The notes: generated from the sequence alone by a model not told the origin. DNA of 64,000 bases from Sphingomonas sp. CFBP 8760 (GCF_014841615.1 NZ_JACYUG010000007.1:1-64000); one strand, 5' to 3'; numbered from the stretch's first letter, positions 1 to 9,015 are shown. Translations and numbers: made by a program.

Positions 1-164
1 CGATCGCTGCGGTGACAGCCCTCTAGCCCCATGACATTTTTACGTCAACAGGGTTTTTTAGGCCCCGCGACGAAAAAGTTCCGGGCGGACGTGTTGGGGG
101 ACAACGCTTTTCCAGAGGGCCGGGCGCGCGTAGGCGGGGCCATGCATTACCGCCATCGTCCATC

Positions 165-1331
165 ATGACCCCCCGCTACGATGCCATCATCCTCGGTGCC
201 GGCGCGGCCGGGATGATGTGCGCCGCCGTCGCCGGCCAGCGCGGGCGGCGCATCCTGCTGGTCGATCATGCCGCCGAGCCTGGCGCGAAGATCGTCATCT
301 CGGGTGGCGGGCGGTGCAACTTCACCAATACCGGCACCGCGCCCGATCGCTTCCTGTCCGCCAACCCCCATTTCGCCAAATCCGCGCTCGGCCGCTACAC
401 CCCCGCCGATTTCATTGCGCTGGTCGAGCGGCACGGCATCGCCTGGCATGAGAAGACGCTGGGCCAGTTGTTCTGCGACGGATCGGCCCGCCAGATCGTC
501 GCGATGCTGATGGGCGAATGCGAACTGGGCGGCGTGGCGCGCGCCTTCGGACAACCGGCCATGGTCGAGCATGACGGCACCGGTTTCCGGATCGCGATCG
601 GCGGCCGCACCGTCACCGCCCCCGCCTTCGTCATCGCGACCGGCGGGCCGTCGATCCCCAAGATCGGCGCCACCGACGCCTCCTATCGACTCGCCAAGCA
701 GTTCGGCCTGAAGCTGGTCGAGCCCCGCCCCGCACTGGTGCCGCTGACGCTGGGGCCGGACGAGGCCTTGTTCCGCGACCTGGCCGGCGTCTCCGCCACC
801 GTCGTCGCGCAGGCGGGCAAGGCCGCGTTCCGGGAAGCCGCGCTGTTCACCCATCGTGGCCTGTCCGGCCCCGCGATCCTGCAGGCGTCGTCCTATTGGC
901 GGCACGGCGAGACGGTCGCGATCGACTTCACCCCCGATCGCGACGCCGACTGGCTGGTGGACCTGAAGCGCGCCCAGCCCCGCGCCTCGTTGCGCCGTGC
1001 GCTCGGCCTGCCCGACCGGCTGGCCGACGCGCTGACGGGCCGGTTGCAGATCGCGGATCGGCTGGCCGATATCCCCGACAAGGCGCTGCGCGCCGCCGGC
1101 GCGCGACTCGGCCATTGGCCGTTCCGCCCCGATGGCACCGAGGGCTATGCCAAGGCGGAGGTGACGGTGGGGGGAATCAGCACCGCCGAACTGTCGTCCC
1201 GCACCATGGAAGCACGCCGCGTTCCAGGGCTTTACGCGATCGGCGAGGCGGTCGACGTTACGGGCTGGCTGGGCGGTTACAATTTTCAATGGGCATGGGC
1301 GAGCGGATCGGCTACAGGCAACGCGCTTTAG
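165..1331 (+). CDS. NAD(P)/FAD-dependent flavoprotein, HI0933/BaiN-like family
   Basis: A 388-residue cytosolic flavoprotein. The N-terminus has the FAD-binding Rossmann signature (GAGAAGMMCA from residue 11). It is followed by the family hallmark SGGGRCNFTN at residues 46-55. The C-terminus closes with a second FAD-contact segment around YAIGEAVDVTGWLGGYN. This layout is that of the HI0933/BaiN/RdsA-like oxidoreductases, whose physiological substrate is mostly unknown. Length is normal for the family. ATG at 165 is the first in-frame start before the Rossmann motif. The DEAD-box helicase gene starts 65 bp downstream on the same strand, so co-transcription is possible. Family assignment is firm; substrate is not predictable. 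Confidence 0.88.
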   Translation: MTPRYDAIILGAGAAGMMCAAVAGQRGRRILLVDHAAEPGAKIVISGGGRCNFTNTGTAPDRFLSANPHFAKSALGRYTPADFIALVERHGIAWHEKTLGQLFCDGSARQIVAMLMGECELGGVARAFGQPAMVEHDGTGFRIAIGGRTVTAPAFVIATGGPSIPKIGATDASYRLAKQFGLKLVEPRPALVPLTLGPDEALFRDLAGVSATVVAQAGKAAFREAALFTHRGLSGPAILQASSYWRHGETVAIDFTPDRDADWLVDLKRAQPRASLRRALGLPDRLADALTGRLQIADRLADIPDKALRAAGARLGHWPFRPDGTEGYAKAEVTVGGISTAELSSRTMEARRVPGLYAIGEAVDVTGWLGGYNFQWAWASGSATGNAL

Positions 1332-1396
1332 GGCTATACGCCAACGACCACGATACGCGCTGGTCCGGCGGGCGAAAGCCCCCATATTGGAATTCG

Positions 1397-3121
1397 ATGC
1401 TTCCCGATAATCTCCCCGCGTCTCTTGCCGAGGCGCTTTCCGCCCGTGGTTACGACCAGCTCACCCCCGTGCAGTCGTCCGTCATCGCCCCGGAGGCCAG
1501 CGGCCGCGACCTGCTCGTGTCCGCCCAGACCGGCTCCGGCAAGACCGTCGCCTTCGGCCTCGCCATGGCGACCGAATTGCTGGTCGAGGGTAGCTTCCCG
1601 CCCGCCGGCCCGCCGCTGGCGCTGGTGATCGCCCCGACGCGCGAACTGGCGTTGCAGGTCAGCCGCGAACTGGAGTGGCTGTATGCCGGCGCGCGCATCG
1701 CCACCTGCGTCGGCGGCATGGACGCCAGCCGCGAACGCCGCGCGCTGAGCCATGGCACGCATGTCGTGGTCGGCACGCCTGGCCGTCTGCGCGACCATCT
1801 GGAACGCGGCGCCCTGCGCCTGTCCTCGCTGCGCGTCGCCGTGCTCGACGAGGCGGACGAGATGCTCGACATGGGCTTCCGCGAGGATCTGGAACAGATT
1901 CTCGACGCGACCCCGACCGAGCGTCGGACGATGATGTTCTCCGCCACGCTGCCGCGCCCGATCGTCGCGCTGGCCAAGACCTATCAGCGCGATGCCTTCC
2001 GCATCTCGACGGTGGGCGAGGATCGCGGCCATGGCGATATCGAGTATCAGGCGGTCGCGGTTGCGCCGTCCGATATCGAACACGCCGTCGTCAACCTGCT
2101 GCGCTTCCACGAGGCGGAGACGGCGATGCTGTTCTGCGCCACGCGCGACAATGTCCGCCACCTGCACGCCAGCCTGGTCGAGCGCGGATTCGCGGCGGTC
2201 GCGCTGTCGGGCGAGCATTCGCAGAACGAGCGCAACGCCGCGCTTCAGGCGCTGCGCGACGGTCGCGCCCGCGTCTGCGTCGCCACCGACGTGGCGGCGC
2301 GCGGCATCGATCTGCCCGGCCTCAGCCTGGTCGTCCATGTCGAGCTGCCGCGCGATGCGGAGACGTTGCAGCACCGGTCGGGCCGCACCGGCCGCGCCGG
2401 GCGCAAAGGCACCGCGATGCTGATCGTCCCCTATCCGAAGCGCCGCCGCGTCGACATGATGCTGCGCGGCGCGCGGATCGCGGCGAACTGGGTGCCGGTT
2501 CCCTCCGCTGACGACATTCGCGGCGCCGATCGCGAGCGATTGCTGACCAAGCTGGCCGAACCGGTCGAGCTGGACGACGAGGATCGCGCGCTGGGTCAGC
2601 GGCTGCTGGAGACGAAGTCGCCCGAGGATGTCGCCGCGATGCTGGTCCGCGCGCTACGCGCCAGCATGCCCAACCCCGAAGAGATGGCGGATGGCGCCAA
2701 CGAGCCGCAGCGGCGCGAGGACGGGCATCGTCCCGGCTTCGACGACACCGTCTGGTTCCGGCTCGACATCGGTCGTCGCCAGAATGCCGATCCGCGCTGG
2801 CTGCTGCCGCTGCTCTGCCGCCGCGGCCATGTGACGCGCGAGGAGATCGGCGCGATCCGGATCGGCCCGTCCGAGACGTTCGTGCAGATCCCCCGCCCGA
2901 TTGCCACGCGCTTCGCCGCCGCCGCCGCCAAGTCGTCGCATGGTGGCGACGACGAGAGCGGGATCGCGATCACCACGTCGGACGGTCCGCCGTCGATGCC
3001 GCGCGGCGCCCCGCGCGGTCGCCCGTCCAATGCCGGCGGATCGAATGCGGGCGGCGGTCCGCGGGGCGGCGCCGGTGGCGGCACCCGCTACCGCGCCAAG
3101 CCGACGCCGCCGCGCCGCTGA
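1397..3121 (+). CDS. DEAD-box ATP-dependent RNA helicase with DbpA-like C-terminal domain
   Basis: A 574-residue RNA helicase. The Q motif (GYDQLTPVQ, residues 18-26), Walker A AQTGSGKT (43-50), PTRELALQ (80-87), GTPGR (126-130), DEAD (151-154), SAT and HRSGRTGRAGR are all present and in order. After the two RecA-like lobes comes a region matching the DbpA/CsdA RNA-binding fold in style, then a Gly/Arg-rich tail typical of RNA-binding helicases. It probably acts in ribosome assembly or mRNA decay in the cytosol. The open frame extends upstream, but that part overlaps the previous gene; ATG 1397 gives the Q motif at the expected distance. A strong hairpin follows the stop codon. Confidence 0.93.
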   Translation: MLPDNLPASLAEALSARGYDQLTPVQSSVIAPEASGRDLLVSAQTGSGKTVAFGLAMATELLVEGSFPPAGPPLALVIAPTRELALQVSRELEWLYAGARIATCVGGMDASRERRALSHGTHVVVGTPGRLRDHLERGALRLSSLRVAVLDEADEMLDMGFREDLEQILDATPTERRTMMFSATLPRPIVALAKTYQRDAFRISTVGEDRGHGDIEYQAVAVAPSDIEHAVVNLLRFHEAETAMLFCATRDNVRHLHASLVERGFAAVALSGEHSQNERNAALQALRDGRARVCVATDVAARGIDLPGLSLVVHVELPRDAETLQHRSGRTGRAGRKGTAMLIVPYPKRRRVDMMLRGARIAANWVPVPSADDIRGADRERLLTKLAEPVELDDEDRALGQRLLETKSPEDVAAMLVRALRASMPNPEEMADGANEPQRREDGHRPGFDDTVWFRLDIGRRQNADPRWLLPLLCRRGHVTREEIGAIRIGPSETFVQIPRPIATRFAAAAAKSSHGGDDESGIAITTSDGPPSMPRGAPRGRPSNAGGSNAGGGPRGGAGGGTRYRAKPTPPRR

Positions 3122-3140
3122 TCGGGCGGGCGTCGATGCG

Positions 3141-3171
3141 AAAAGGGGGCCGACATGCGCGGCCCCCTTTT
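3141..3171. terminator. Bidirectional intrinsic terminator
   Basis: A perfect 12-bp stem (3141-3152 with 3160-3171) encloses a 7-base loop. The stem starts with AAAA and ends with TTTT, so it can work in both directions. It lies between the convergent helicase and DUF885 genes. Confidence 0.85.
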
Positions 3172-3193
3172 CGCTCGCCCTACCCCCCGCGCC

Positions 3194-5080
3194 CTATACC
3201 CGCGCCCCGGCGACGTAGCGGTCCACCACCCGTTCCAGCAGCGTCAGCGGCACGTTGCCGGTGCCGAGCACCACATCGTCGAACGCCTTCAGGTCATACC
3301 GCGCGCCCAGTGCCGCCTGCGCCTTGCCGCGCAACCGGTTGATCTCGTTATGGCCCATCTTGTACCCGCAGGCCTGCCCCGGCATCGCCGCATAGCGTTG
3401 CAGTTCGGCGGTCAGTTGCACTGCGGGCATCCCCGTCGCCGCCTGGAACCAGGCCAGCGCCTGCTCGAAGGTCCAGCGTTTGGCGTGCATCCCGGTGTCC
3501 ACCACCAGCCGGCACGCGCGGAAGTTCATCGACTGGAGATAGCCGATCCGGCCCAGCGGATCGTCGTCATACACGCCCAGTTCGCTGGCCAGTTGCTCGG
3601 CATAGAGCGCCCATCCTTCCGAATAGGCGTTGAACGCCAGCAGCGACCGGATCAGCGGCAGGCGATAGCTGTACTCGCCCTGCCAGATATGGCCCGGCAG
3701 CCCCTCGTGATAGCATAGGGTCGGCAGCGAATAGCGCGGCCAGGTCGCCGTGGTCTTCAGGTTGATGTAGTAAAGGCCGGGCTGCGACCCGTCCATCGAT
3801 CCCGGCCCGGCATAGCCGTTGGGCGCACCGTCTTGGATCGCGGGCGGCACCCGCTTGATCAGCAGACTGCCCTTCACCGGACTCCCGAACGCCCGCGGCA
3901 GGCGGGTGCGGATATCGGCGATCCGCCCGTTGAGATAGGCGAGCAGCTTCGCGCGCCCCGCATCGTCGTTGTCGAAGACCAGATCGGGCCGCGTCGACAG
4001 CGCCGACAGCCGCTCGCCCACCGTCCCCCTGGTCAGGCCCTGCGCCTTCAGCAGCGTGTCGATCTCCGCATTGATCGCGCGATTCTGCTCCAGCCCCAGC
4101 GCGTGGATCGCCTCCGGCGTCTCGTCGGTGGTGGTCGCGGCCTTCACCAGCCAGCGATACCAGCCGTCCCCGCCCGGCCGCTGCCACAGCCCGGGGACCG
4201 TGCTGGCACCCGGCCGCATCGCCGCGAACGCCGCGATCTGCCGGTCGAGCGCCGGGGCGATCCGCGCCGCGCATAGTCGCGCCGCCTGTTCGGCATGGCG
4301 CGCCGGCAGCCCCGCCTTCGTACATTTGGCGGCGAACGTCGCCACGATCGCCCAGTCCGCCACCGGTGTCGCGCGGATACCCTGCAACTGGCCCATCGTC
4401 AGGTCGATCACCAGCACCGGCGGGATCGCGCCGGCGGCGGCATCGGCGCGGATACGCGCCGTCTCGCCGTCCAGCGCGCGGGCATAATGGTCCAGCCGCG
4501 CCAGATAGGCTTCGGCATCGGCGGCACCCGCCACCTCGTGCTTGTTCTCCAGCAGATCGGGCACATCGGCATAGGCGCCCCCCAGCTGCGACACCAGGTA
4601 GGGCGAATTGCGGAAACTGGCGGACGGGTTCAGCACCGCGACCTCGCCGACCGGCATCGTCCGCCATCCCTCGTCGGCCAGCGCATGGGCCGCCTCGGTC
4701 GTGTCGACATCCATCGCCACGGCGGGCGACAGGCCGCGCCGGCCGATCCGCTTCAACATCGCCAGATGCGTGGCACAGCGCCCGGCCCGCGTCCGGTCCG
4801 CCGCGGCGCTGCGATCGGCGAGCCGGCCGCGCAACGCGATCCGCTCGCCCTTGTCGACCCCCAGCGACAGCGCCGCCTCCGGCCAGTCCGCCAGCAAGGC
4901 GTCGGCGATACCCGCCAGCTCCGCCGACGCCGCCCGATCGCCCGGCATGGGCATACCCGGCGCCCCGGCATCCTTCGCCTTGGCGCCGACCTGTGCCACC
5001 GCCGCGGCCGGCCATGTCGCCGCCGCCGCCACGCCGACGGCACCTGCCCCCACGATCACTTCGCGCCTGCCAATATCCAC
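3194..5080 (-). CDS. DUF885 family secreted metallo-hydrolase
   Basis: A 628-residue DUF885 protein, a family of probable zinc metallopeptidases, usually exported. The motif HEGLPGH lies at residues 458-464, and the downstream SEGWALYAEQL (Glu488) supplies the likely third metal ligand, as in relatives. The N-terminus carries twin arginines (RRE) followed by a hydrophobic Ala/Val-rich stretch ending near AVAQ, which resembles a Tat or Sec signal. No ATG precedes this signal sensibly. GTG at 5080 puts the twin arginines at residues 5-6 and has an AGGGAAAG ribosome site just upstream. The frame is open further upstream but lacks a ribosome site there. Substrate unknown. Confidence 0.88.
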   Translation of the reverse strand: MDIGRREVIVGAGAVGVAAAATWPAAAVAQVGAKAKDAGAPGMPMPGDRAASAELAGIADALLADWPEAALSLGVDKGERIALRGRLADRSAAADRTRAGRCATHLAMLKRIGRRGLSPAVAMDVDTTEAAHALADEGWRTMPVGEVAVLNPSASFRNSPYLVSQLGGAYADVPDLLENKHEVAGAADAEAYLARLDHYARALDGETARIRADAAAGAIPPVLVIDLTMGQLQGIRATPVADWAIVATFAAKCTKAGLPARHAEQAARLCAARIAPALDRQIAAFAAMRPGASTVPGLWQRPGGDGWYRWLVKAATTTDETPEAIHALGLEQNRAINAEIDTLLKAQGLTRGTVGERLSALSTRPDLVFDNDDAGRAKLLAYLNGRIADIRTRLPRAFGSPVKGSLLIKRVPPAIQDGAPNGYAGPGSMDGSQPGLYYINLKTTATWPRYSLPTLCYHEGLPGHIWQGEYSYRLPLIRSLLAFNAYSEGWALYAEQLASELGVYDDDPLGRIGYLQSMNFRACRLVVDTGMHAKRWTFEQALAWFQAATGMPAVQLTAELQRYAAMPGQACGYKMGHNEINRLRGKAQAALGARYDLKAFDDVVLGTGNVPLTLLERVVDRYVAGARV

Positions 5081-5315
5081 GCCGCCACTTTCCCTGCTGC
5101 CGTTCCGGTCGCAGCATAACCGCGCCCGGCGCCCGCACCACCACCCAAATGCCCGCAGCGCAATCGCGCGACCGCCCCCCGTTTTCGAGAAGCCGAACGC
5201 TTGTGCCGCCCCCGCCCTTCGGTTATGCGACACCCACGACGACCGGCCGACCGACGACACGATGTCGGCATGCCAGCGATCGTTCCCGACGAAGGCCATG
5301 CGCCTCAAGGGATTG

Positions 5316-5389
5316 GCGGGTGTAGCTCAATGGTAGAGCAGAAGCTTCCCAAGCTTACGACGAGGGTTCGATTCCCTTCACCCGCTCCA
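5316..5389 (+). tRNA. tRNA-Gly (anticodon CCC)
   Basis: Full cloverleaf: 7-bp acceptor stem GCGGGTG/CACCCGC, D arm GCTC/GAGC, anticodon loop TTCCCAA with CCC at 5348-5350, T arm with GGTTCGATTCC, and encoded CCA at 5387-5389. The sequence closely follows the bacterial tRNA-Gly(CCC) pattern, which reads GGG codons. No integrase or 3'-end duplication was seen next to it. Confidence 0.95.
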
Positions 5390-5538
5390 CGCTTTTCCGT
5401 CATTCTCGCTATGTTGTCGTCGAAGGCTCTCCGGTCAAACTGCGGTGAGGCGGGCTGGTGTTTGATAGCGCAAGATGGTCGGAAGCCGCTGTGGTAGCGT
5501 AGCCGTAGCCGGAGGCTGCCCCCCCCGGACCGGCGTCG

Positions 5539-6660
5539 TCAGGCCGCCCGGGCATAGGCGGGCGTCCGTTTGCCGGCCTTGTCCTGATAGAGCGCCTTGT
5601 CCGCGACCTGCATCGCCTCGGCCAACGACGGGCTGTCGGCGGGATAGGCGGCGAACCCGATGCTGGTGGACCATTGCGGCACCCCGAGGATCGCCAGCCG
5701 ATCCTGATGCACATGCCGACGGAGATCGGCGGCGAGATGCTCGGATGCGCCGGGCATCACGATCAGGAATTCGTCGCCCCCCAGTCGTACCGCATCCGCC
5801 CCGTGCCGTGCGCACCATCGTTGCAGCGATTCCGCGATCCGGACCAGCAGTTCGTCGCCGGCAGCGTGACCGTTCACGTCATTCACCTGCTTGAATCCGT
5901 CGAGATCCAGGGCGGCGAGTACGCCTCCCCTGCCCGCATACGCCTGGTCCGATGCCGCCAGCCATGCCCGGTTGTGCAGCCCGGTCAGCGGATCGGTCAG
6001 CGCGGCGCGGCGCAGTTCCTCGTTGGCGCGGAGTATCGGTATGGCCAGCAGGGTCAGGTTGGCGATCAGGGTCAGGACGGGCTGGGACATCCAGGCATAG
6101 TGCGCGACGATGTAGAATAGCCCGGTCGGCTGCAGCGGCAGGGCGAGGGCGCTGATGTAGCTCGGCAGGTTTGCGAGCATGGTCAGCCCCAGCATCCGGC
6201 GGGCGATCGCCAGCCTAGTGGCAGGCGTCAGCATCAGGTAAAGACCCGCCGTGCCCAACGATACCGCAAGTCCTGCGCCGGCCGCGAACTGCGGCAATGT
6301 CGTCGTACCGAACCGATCGGCAGGCGTGACGCCATAGGCGATGCCGGGAAGCAGCGCGAAGGCCGCTCCCCACCCGATGGGTATTCGCCGCCCCTCGAAA
6401 GCATCCAGACCGGCGGCGGTCGCCAAAGGCCCGGCGGCCAGCAGCATGTACAGGAAGAAGGCCGGCGCGACCGCGATGGGATGGGCCGACAGATCGAACC
6501 CGATCACGCCCAGCGAGTATGTGAGATTGGCCAGCGCCCACAGCCGCCAGTGCGGCCTGGCACGATGACGACGCGCGACGGTCTCGAACGTCACGGCGAA
6601 GCAGAGGCTGACGATCAGGCTGCACAACCAAAGCGTCGCCTCATCCGGCACTCGAAACAA
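5539..6660 (-). CDS. Membrane-bound diguanylate cyclase (GGDEF)
   Basis: A 373-residue protein that should make cyclic di-GMP from two GTP. The first ~210 residues hold about six hydrophobic helices, forming an uncharacterised membrane sensor. The catalytic domain follows (DPLTGLHNR at 223-231, GGDEF at 294-298 intact). The inhibitory I-site normally reads RxxD five residues before GGDEF; here the four residues are RHGA, so product inhibition is probably lost. The start is TTG at 6660, with a GAGGGGG ribosome site five bases upstream; no ATG exists before the first membrane helix. It stands alone, facing away from the small-gene cluster. Confidence 0.9.
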   Translation of the reverse strand: MFRVPDEATLWLCSLIVSLCFAVTFETVARRHRARPHWRLWALANLTYSLGVIGFDLSAHPIAVAPAFFLYMLLAAGPLATAAGLDAFEGRRIPIGWGAAFALLPGIAYGVTPADRFGTTTLPQFAAGAGLAVSLGTAGLYLMLTPATRLAIARRMLGLTMLANLPSYISALALPLQPTGLFYIVAHYAWMSQPVLTLIANLTLLAIPILRANEELRRAALTDPLTGLHNRAWLAASDQAYAGRGGVLAALDLDGFKQVNDVNGHAAGDELLVRIAESLQRWCARHGADAVRLGGDEFLIVMPGASEHLAADLRRHVHQDRLAILGVPQWSTSIGFAAYPADSPSLAEAMQVADKALYQDKAGKRTPAYARAA

Positions 6661-6784
6661 TCTCGCCCCCTCAAGCGCAAATCCCCGCCTACCCCTATCC
6701 CGTCATTTACTAACAAAAGGTTAACGCTCGACTGGCGTTGCCGACCGTCCTTGCTTCGGAGGGCAGCGCCCGCGTCATCGCCCC

Positions 6785-6856
6785 CTAGAGCGGGATGACA
6801 TCGGATTGATCCGTCATGACGAACATCCGGTTCTACCTGATGTCATCCCGCTCTAG
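6785..6856. repeat. Nested palindromic element, short form without inner hairpin
   Basis: Perfect 18-bp terminal inverted repeats (6785-6802 and 6839-6856, starting CTAGAGCGGGATGACATC) enclose 36 bases. Longer copies lie at 31522-31660, 51898-52041 and, degenerate, at 63615-63741. This copy matches the 51.9-kb copy, except that the inner REP-like hairpin is missing and GTCAT is joined directly to GACGAACATCC. Confidence 0.85.
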
Positions 6857-7123
6857 ATGACGTAGCCCGTCGCAGGGCGCGCGCCCCAGTCCGCCCTCGC
6901 CGGCGGGCGTCGGGTGGCATGTGGCCGTCCGCCGACCATCGGGCATGCGCCTATGTCGCGCCGTCCCCCAGCCGATGCGGAAGTCGATCACGGCGCGGCC
7001 CGCCCCGGGCTGGACAAAGCGCAAGATGCGGCAGGGATGTGGCCAGCCAGGACAGCAATCGTGTGCGCCAAACGGCCGATATCCGTAAATAATGTTGAAC
7101 AACGGTGCAGATGGATTGTTCTC

Positions 7124-7140
7124 GCACATGCAACATGTGC
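7124..7140. promoter_or_regulatory. Perfect inverted repeat before a ribosome site
   Basis: GCACATG-CAA-CATGTGC is a perfect 7-bp inverted repeat ending 8 bases before the AGGAGGAG ribosome site of the next gene. It could be a protein operator or a small 5'-UTR hairpin. Function is inferred only from position. Confidence 0.4.
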
Positions 7141-7161
7141 GTTGCATAGGAGGAGAAATCC

Positions 7162-7428
7162 ATGTTTTTCAAGAATATAGCCGTCGCTTCGGCCGGTTTT
7201 GCGCTTGTCGCGGCACCCGTTGCTGCCAGCGCTGCGCCGGTTAACGCTGCATCGACGCTGTCCGTTGCCAAGTCCGCGCGCGCAGGCTCGACCACGTCGA
7301 AGTCGAGCAAGCTGGGTGCCGCCGGCGGCGCCAGCCTTATTCCCCTGTTGATCGGCGCGGGCATCATCGCGGGCGCGACGTACCTCATCGTCGATCACGA
7401 AGACGATGACGACGCCGACAGCAACTGA
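7162..7428 (+). CDS. Small exported or membrane protein, unknown function
   Basis: An 88-residue protein that I do not recognise. It has a clear Sec-type signal (MFFKNIA, then a hydrophobic core, with a likely cut after SAAPVNA/ASA near residues 20-30). A Ser/Thr/Lys-rich linker follows, then one Gly/Ala-rich membrane helix (about residues 54-76), and an acidic tail HEDDDDADSN. ATG 7162 has one of the best ribosome sites in the window (AGGAGGAGA, 7148-7156). The gene has its own terminator at 7477-7506, so it appears to be a single, well-expressed unit. The tail might bind a divalent metal, but that is a guess. Confidence 0.75.
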   Translation: MFFKNIAVASAGFALVAAPVAASAAPVNAASTLSVAKSARAGSTTSKSSKLGAAGGASLIPLLIGAGIIAGATYLIVDHEDDDDADSN

Positions 7429-7476
7429 CGGGTGAAGGGCGTCACGGCGCACCGCGTCGTCACGCCCGGCATGTCA

Positions 7477-7506
7477 GGCGCCCTGCCCGTTTGGCAGGGT
7501 GCCTTT
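7477..7506 (+). terminator. Intrinsic terminator after the 88-residue protein gene
   Basis: An 11-bp stem (7477-7487 with 7493-7503, one G-T pair), a 5-base loop, and a following TTT. Confidence 0.7.
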
Positions 7507-7972
7507 CACCCGGTGCCCTGTTCACGCGGCGTCCTGGGCGCCGTTCCGGAAAGTGACCCCGCGCCTTGGGCAACTGGCGCCGACAGCGGGGATATCCATC
7601 GTGTCGGACGGGTTTACGCCAGGCGTCGGCGGTGGCCGCAGAGTCTATCTCAAGCGCGCTGGAATCGCGGTGACCGTTAGCGACGTCCACCGTTCGATCC
7701 GTAGGCGACCGCGATACGCCCTCCATGACATTCTCCGACAAACGGCGGAAACCCCGCCATCGTCGGGTTTCACGAGCCTGTGACGGGGGGATGGGTTTCC
7801 GTCACCCGCGCCATGACGGACAGCCGTTCCGCCGATCCCGTGGCGCCGGCCCGGCGACACCGCCATTTCCGATCCGTCGAAGGCATCGCCCGATGATGTC
7901 GCGGCCTCTCCCGCCCGTGGCCAAGTCGCTGTAAGGCGGCGGTTCCGTGGCATTGGCAGGACAGTGTAGGTG
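7507..7972. other. Intergenic region, about 465 bp
   Basis: I see no gene I would defend here. Short open frames on both strands have no ribosome site or recognisable composition. It separates the terminator of the 88-residue gene from the small-gene cluster that starts at 7973 and presumably contains that cluster's promoter, although I could not place one with confidence. Confidence 0.5.
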
Positions 7973-8113
7973 ATGGACGACGAACGACGACGGCATCTGG
8001 AAGCCAAGCTGCTGGAGGCGCTTGCCCTGGCGGATGCGATCGAGGAATATGCCGTCGGCGCGATGCTGTCGGCCACCATCATGCATCTCCGCACCGATCG
8101 TCAGGATGCGTAA
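7973..8113 (+). CDS. 46-residue acidic helical protein, first gene of small-gene cluster
   Basis: A short frame starting MDDERRRHLEAKLLEALALADAIEEYAVGAML and ending DRQDA. It is almost wholly predicted helix, with charged and leucine/alanine heptads. No family is recognised. Evidence that it is real: tight packing (15 bp before the next start), same strand as the four genes that follow, and protein-like composition. The ribosome site is weak (AGGAC about 10 bases upstream). It could be a partner peptide of the following HTH protein. Confidence 0.5.
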   Translation: MDDERRRHLEAKLLEALALADAIEEYAVGAMLSATIMHLRTDRQDA

Positions 8114-8128
8114 CGTGAAGGGCCCGTC

Positions 8129-8665
8129 ATGGCCGCCGATCCGGCGCTGATCGCGACGCTCTCACCCCAGCAGGTGGCGTGTCTGCGGCTGGTCGGCGAA
8201 CTGCGCACCTCGAAGCAGATCGCGGAAATCCTCGGCATCTCGTCCCACACCGTCGATACCCACCTGTCGAACGCGGTCCGGAAACTGGCCGCCGCCAACC
8301 GGATGGAGGCCGCCCGCCTGCTCGGCGACGCCGCGATCGCCCCGCCCCCCGGCCCCGCTCCCCAGGCCGCGCCGCCAGCCCCTCCCCAGCGATTGACCGG
8401 TCAATCCCCGCCAGTGGCCACCAGCCCCGCGCCGGTCCTAGATCGTGCCGGTCAGCAAGATGACGTCGCACCGGTCGGCAGGCAGGTCGCGCTATCACGC
8501 TGGCTCCGTCTGGCGATCATCGCCGGCGGTGCCGTCGCCTTGGTCTACGCCGTCGTGCTCGTCGTCGTGGGGGCCGAGGTCATCATGCGGATGACCGATG
8601 AATATGGTCATTCGCGATCCGCTGGTGTGGCGTCCTCCCCGCCGGGAGCGTCACGGGGAATGTAG
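8129..8665 (+). CDS. Membrane-anchored LuxR-type helix-turn-helix protein
   Basis: A 178-residue protein with an unusual plan. Residues 10-65 form a LuxR/GerE-type DNA-binding domain (LSPQQVACLRLV, then KQIAEILGISSHTVDTHLSNAVRKL). Residues 71-103 are a Pro/Ala-rich linker. Residues 127-148 form a single membrane helix, and a short tail of about 30 residues would face the periplasm. No receiver or ligand-binding domain precedes the HTH. It therefore looks like a ToxR/CadC-style one-component membrane regulator built with a LuxR HTH. It sits 15 bp after a 46-residue gene and 2 bp before a helical protein gene, suggesting one operon. Signal and targets are unknown. Confidence 0.8.
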   Translation: MAADPALIATLSPQQVACLRLVGELRTSKQIAEILGISSHTVDTHLSNAVRKLAAANRMEAARLLGDAAIAPPPGPAPQAAPPAPPQRLTGQSPPVATSPAPVLDRAGQQDDVAPVGRQVALSRWLRLAIIAGGAVALVYAVVLVVVGAEVIMRMTDEYGHSRSAGVASSPPGASRGM

Positions 8666-8667
8666 AC

Positions 8668-9015
8668 ATGCAGCATACACGACAAGCCATCGCCCGCACG
8701 ATCGCAGCGCCGCTGCTGGCCACCGAGCAGGCGATCGACGAGGCACTGGCGCAGGCCGGCGCCATGGCGACCGCCATGGCGAACGGGCGGACCGCCGCAC
8801 GGCTGCCCGCGATGATCGGTCAGGACGTGTTCGAAAGCCTGGGCGCCGCGATGACCGCGCTGTTCGAGGCGCGCCGCCGGATCGTGGAGGCCCATGCCGG
8901 GCTGGATCGTACCCGCGAATATCTGCGGATGCCGGAAACCAGCTATGGCGACATGTCGCCCAAGCCCCCGCTTCACGCCGCGCACCTGACCGCGGTGGAC
9001 CGCGAGGCGGCTTGA
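8668..9015 (+). CDS. 115-residue helical protein, unknown
   Basis: An unrecognised protein, rich in Ala and predicted mostly helical (IAAPLLATEQAIDEALAQAGAM, then FESLGAAMTALFEARRRIVEAHAGLDRTREYL). It has no signal peptide or membrane helix, so it is likely cytosolic. The long amphipathic helices suggest a four-helix or coiled-coil assembly. It starts 2 bp after the membrane-anchored HTH gene, so the two are very probably co-translated and may work together. Function not assignable. Confidence 0.65.
   Translation: MQHTRQAIARTIAAPLLATEQAIDEALAQAGAMATAMANGRTAARLPAMIGQDVFESLGAAMTALFEARRRIVEAHAGLDRTREYLRMPETSYGDMSPKPPLHAAHLTAVDREAA

Larger units (their letters stand above)
6661..7161. other. Intergenic region, about 500 bp
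   Basis: No supportable gene. It holds one short copy of the nested palindromic element (6785-6856), an A+T-rich stretch near 7070-7100 that may carry the promoter of the next gene, and a perfect inverted repeat just before that gene's ribosome site. Confidence 0.6.

Noticed and set aside
61-141. GGCCCCGC and GCGGGGCC as an inverted repeat before the first gene
   Set aside because: Eight complementary bases 65 bp apart are expected by chance in such G+C-rich DNA.
5316-5389. tRNA-Gly as a genomic-island attachment site
   Set aside because: No integrase, no duplicated tRNA 3' end and no change in gene character nearby.
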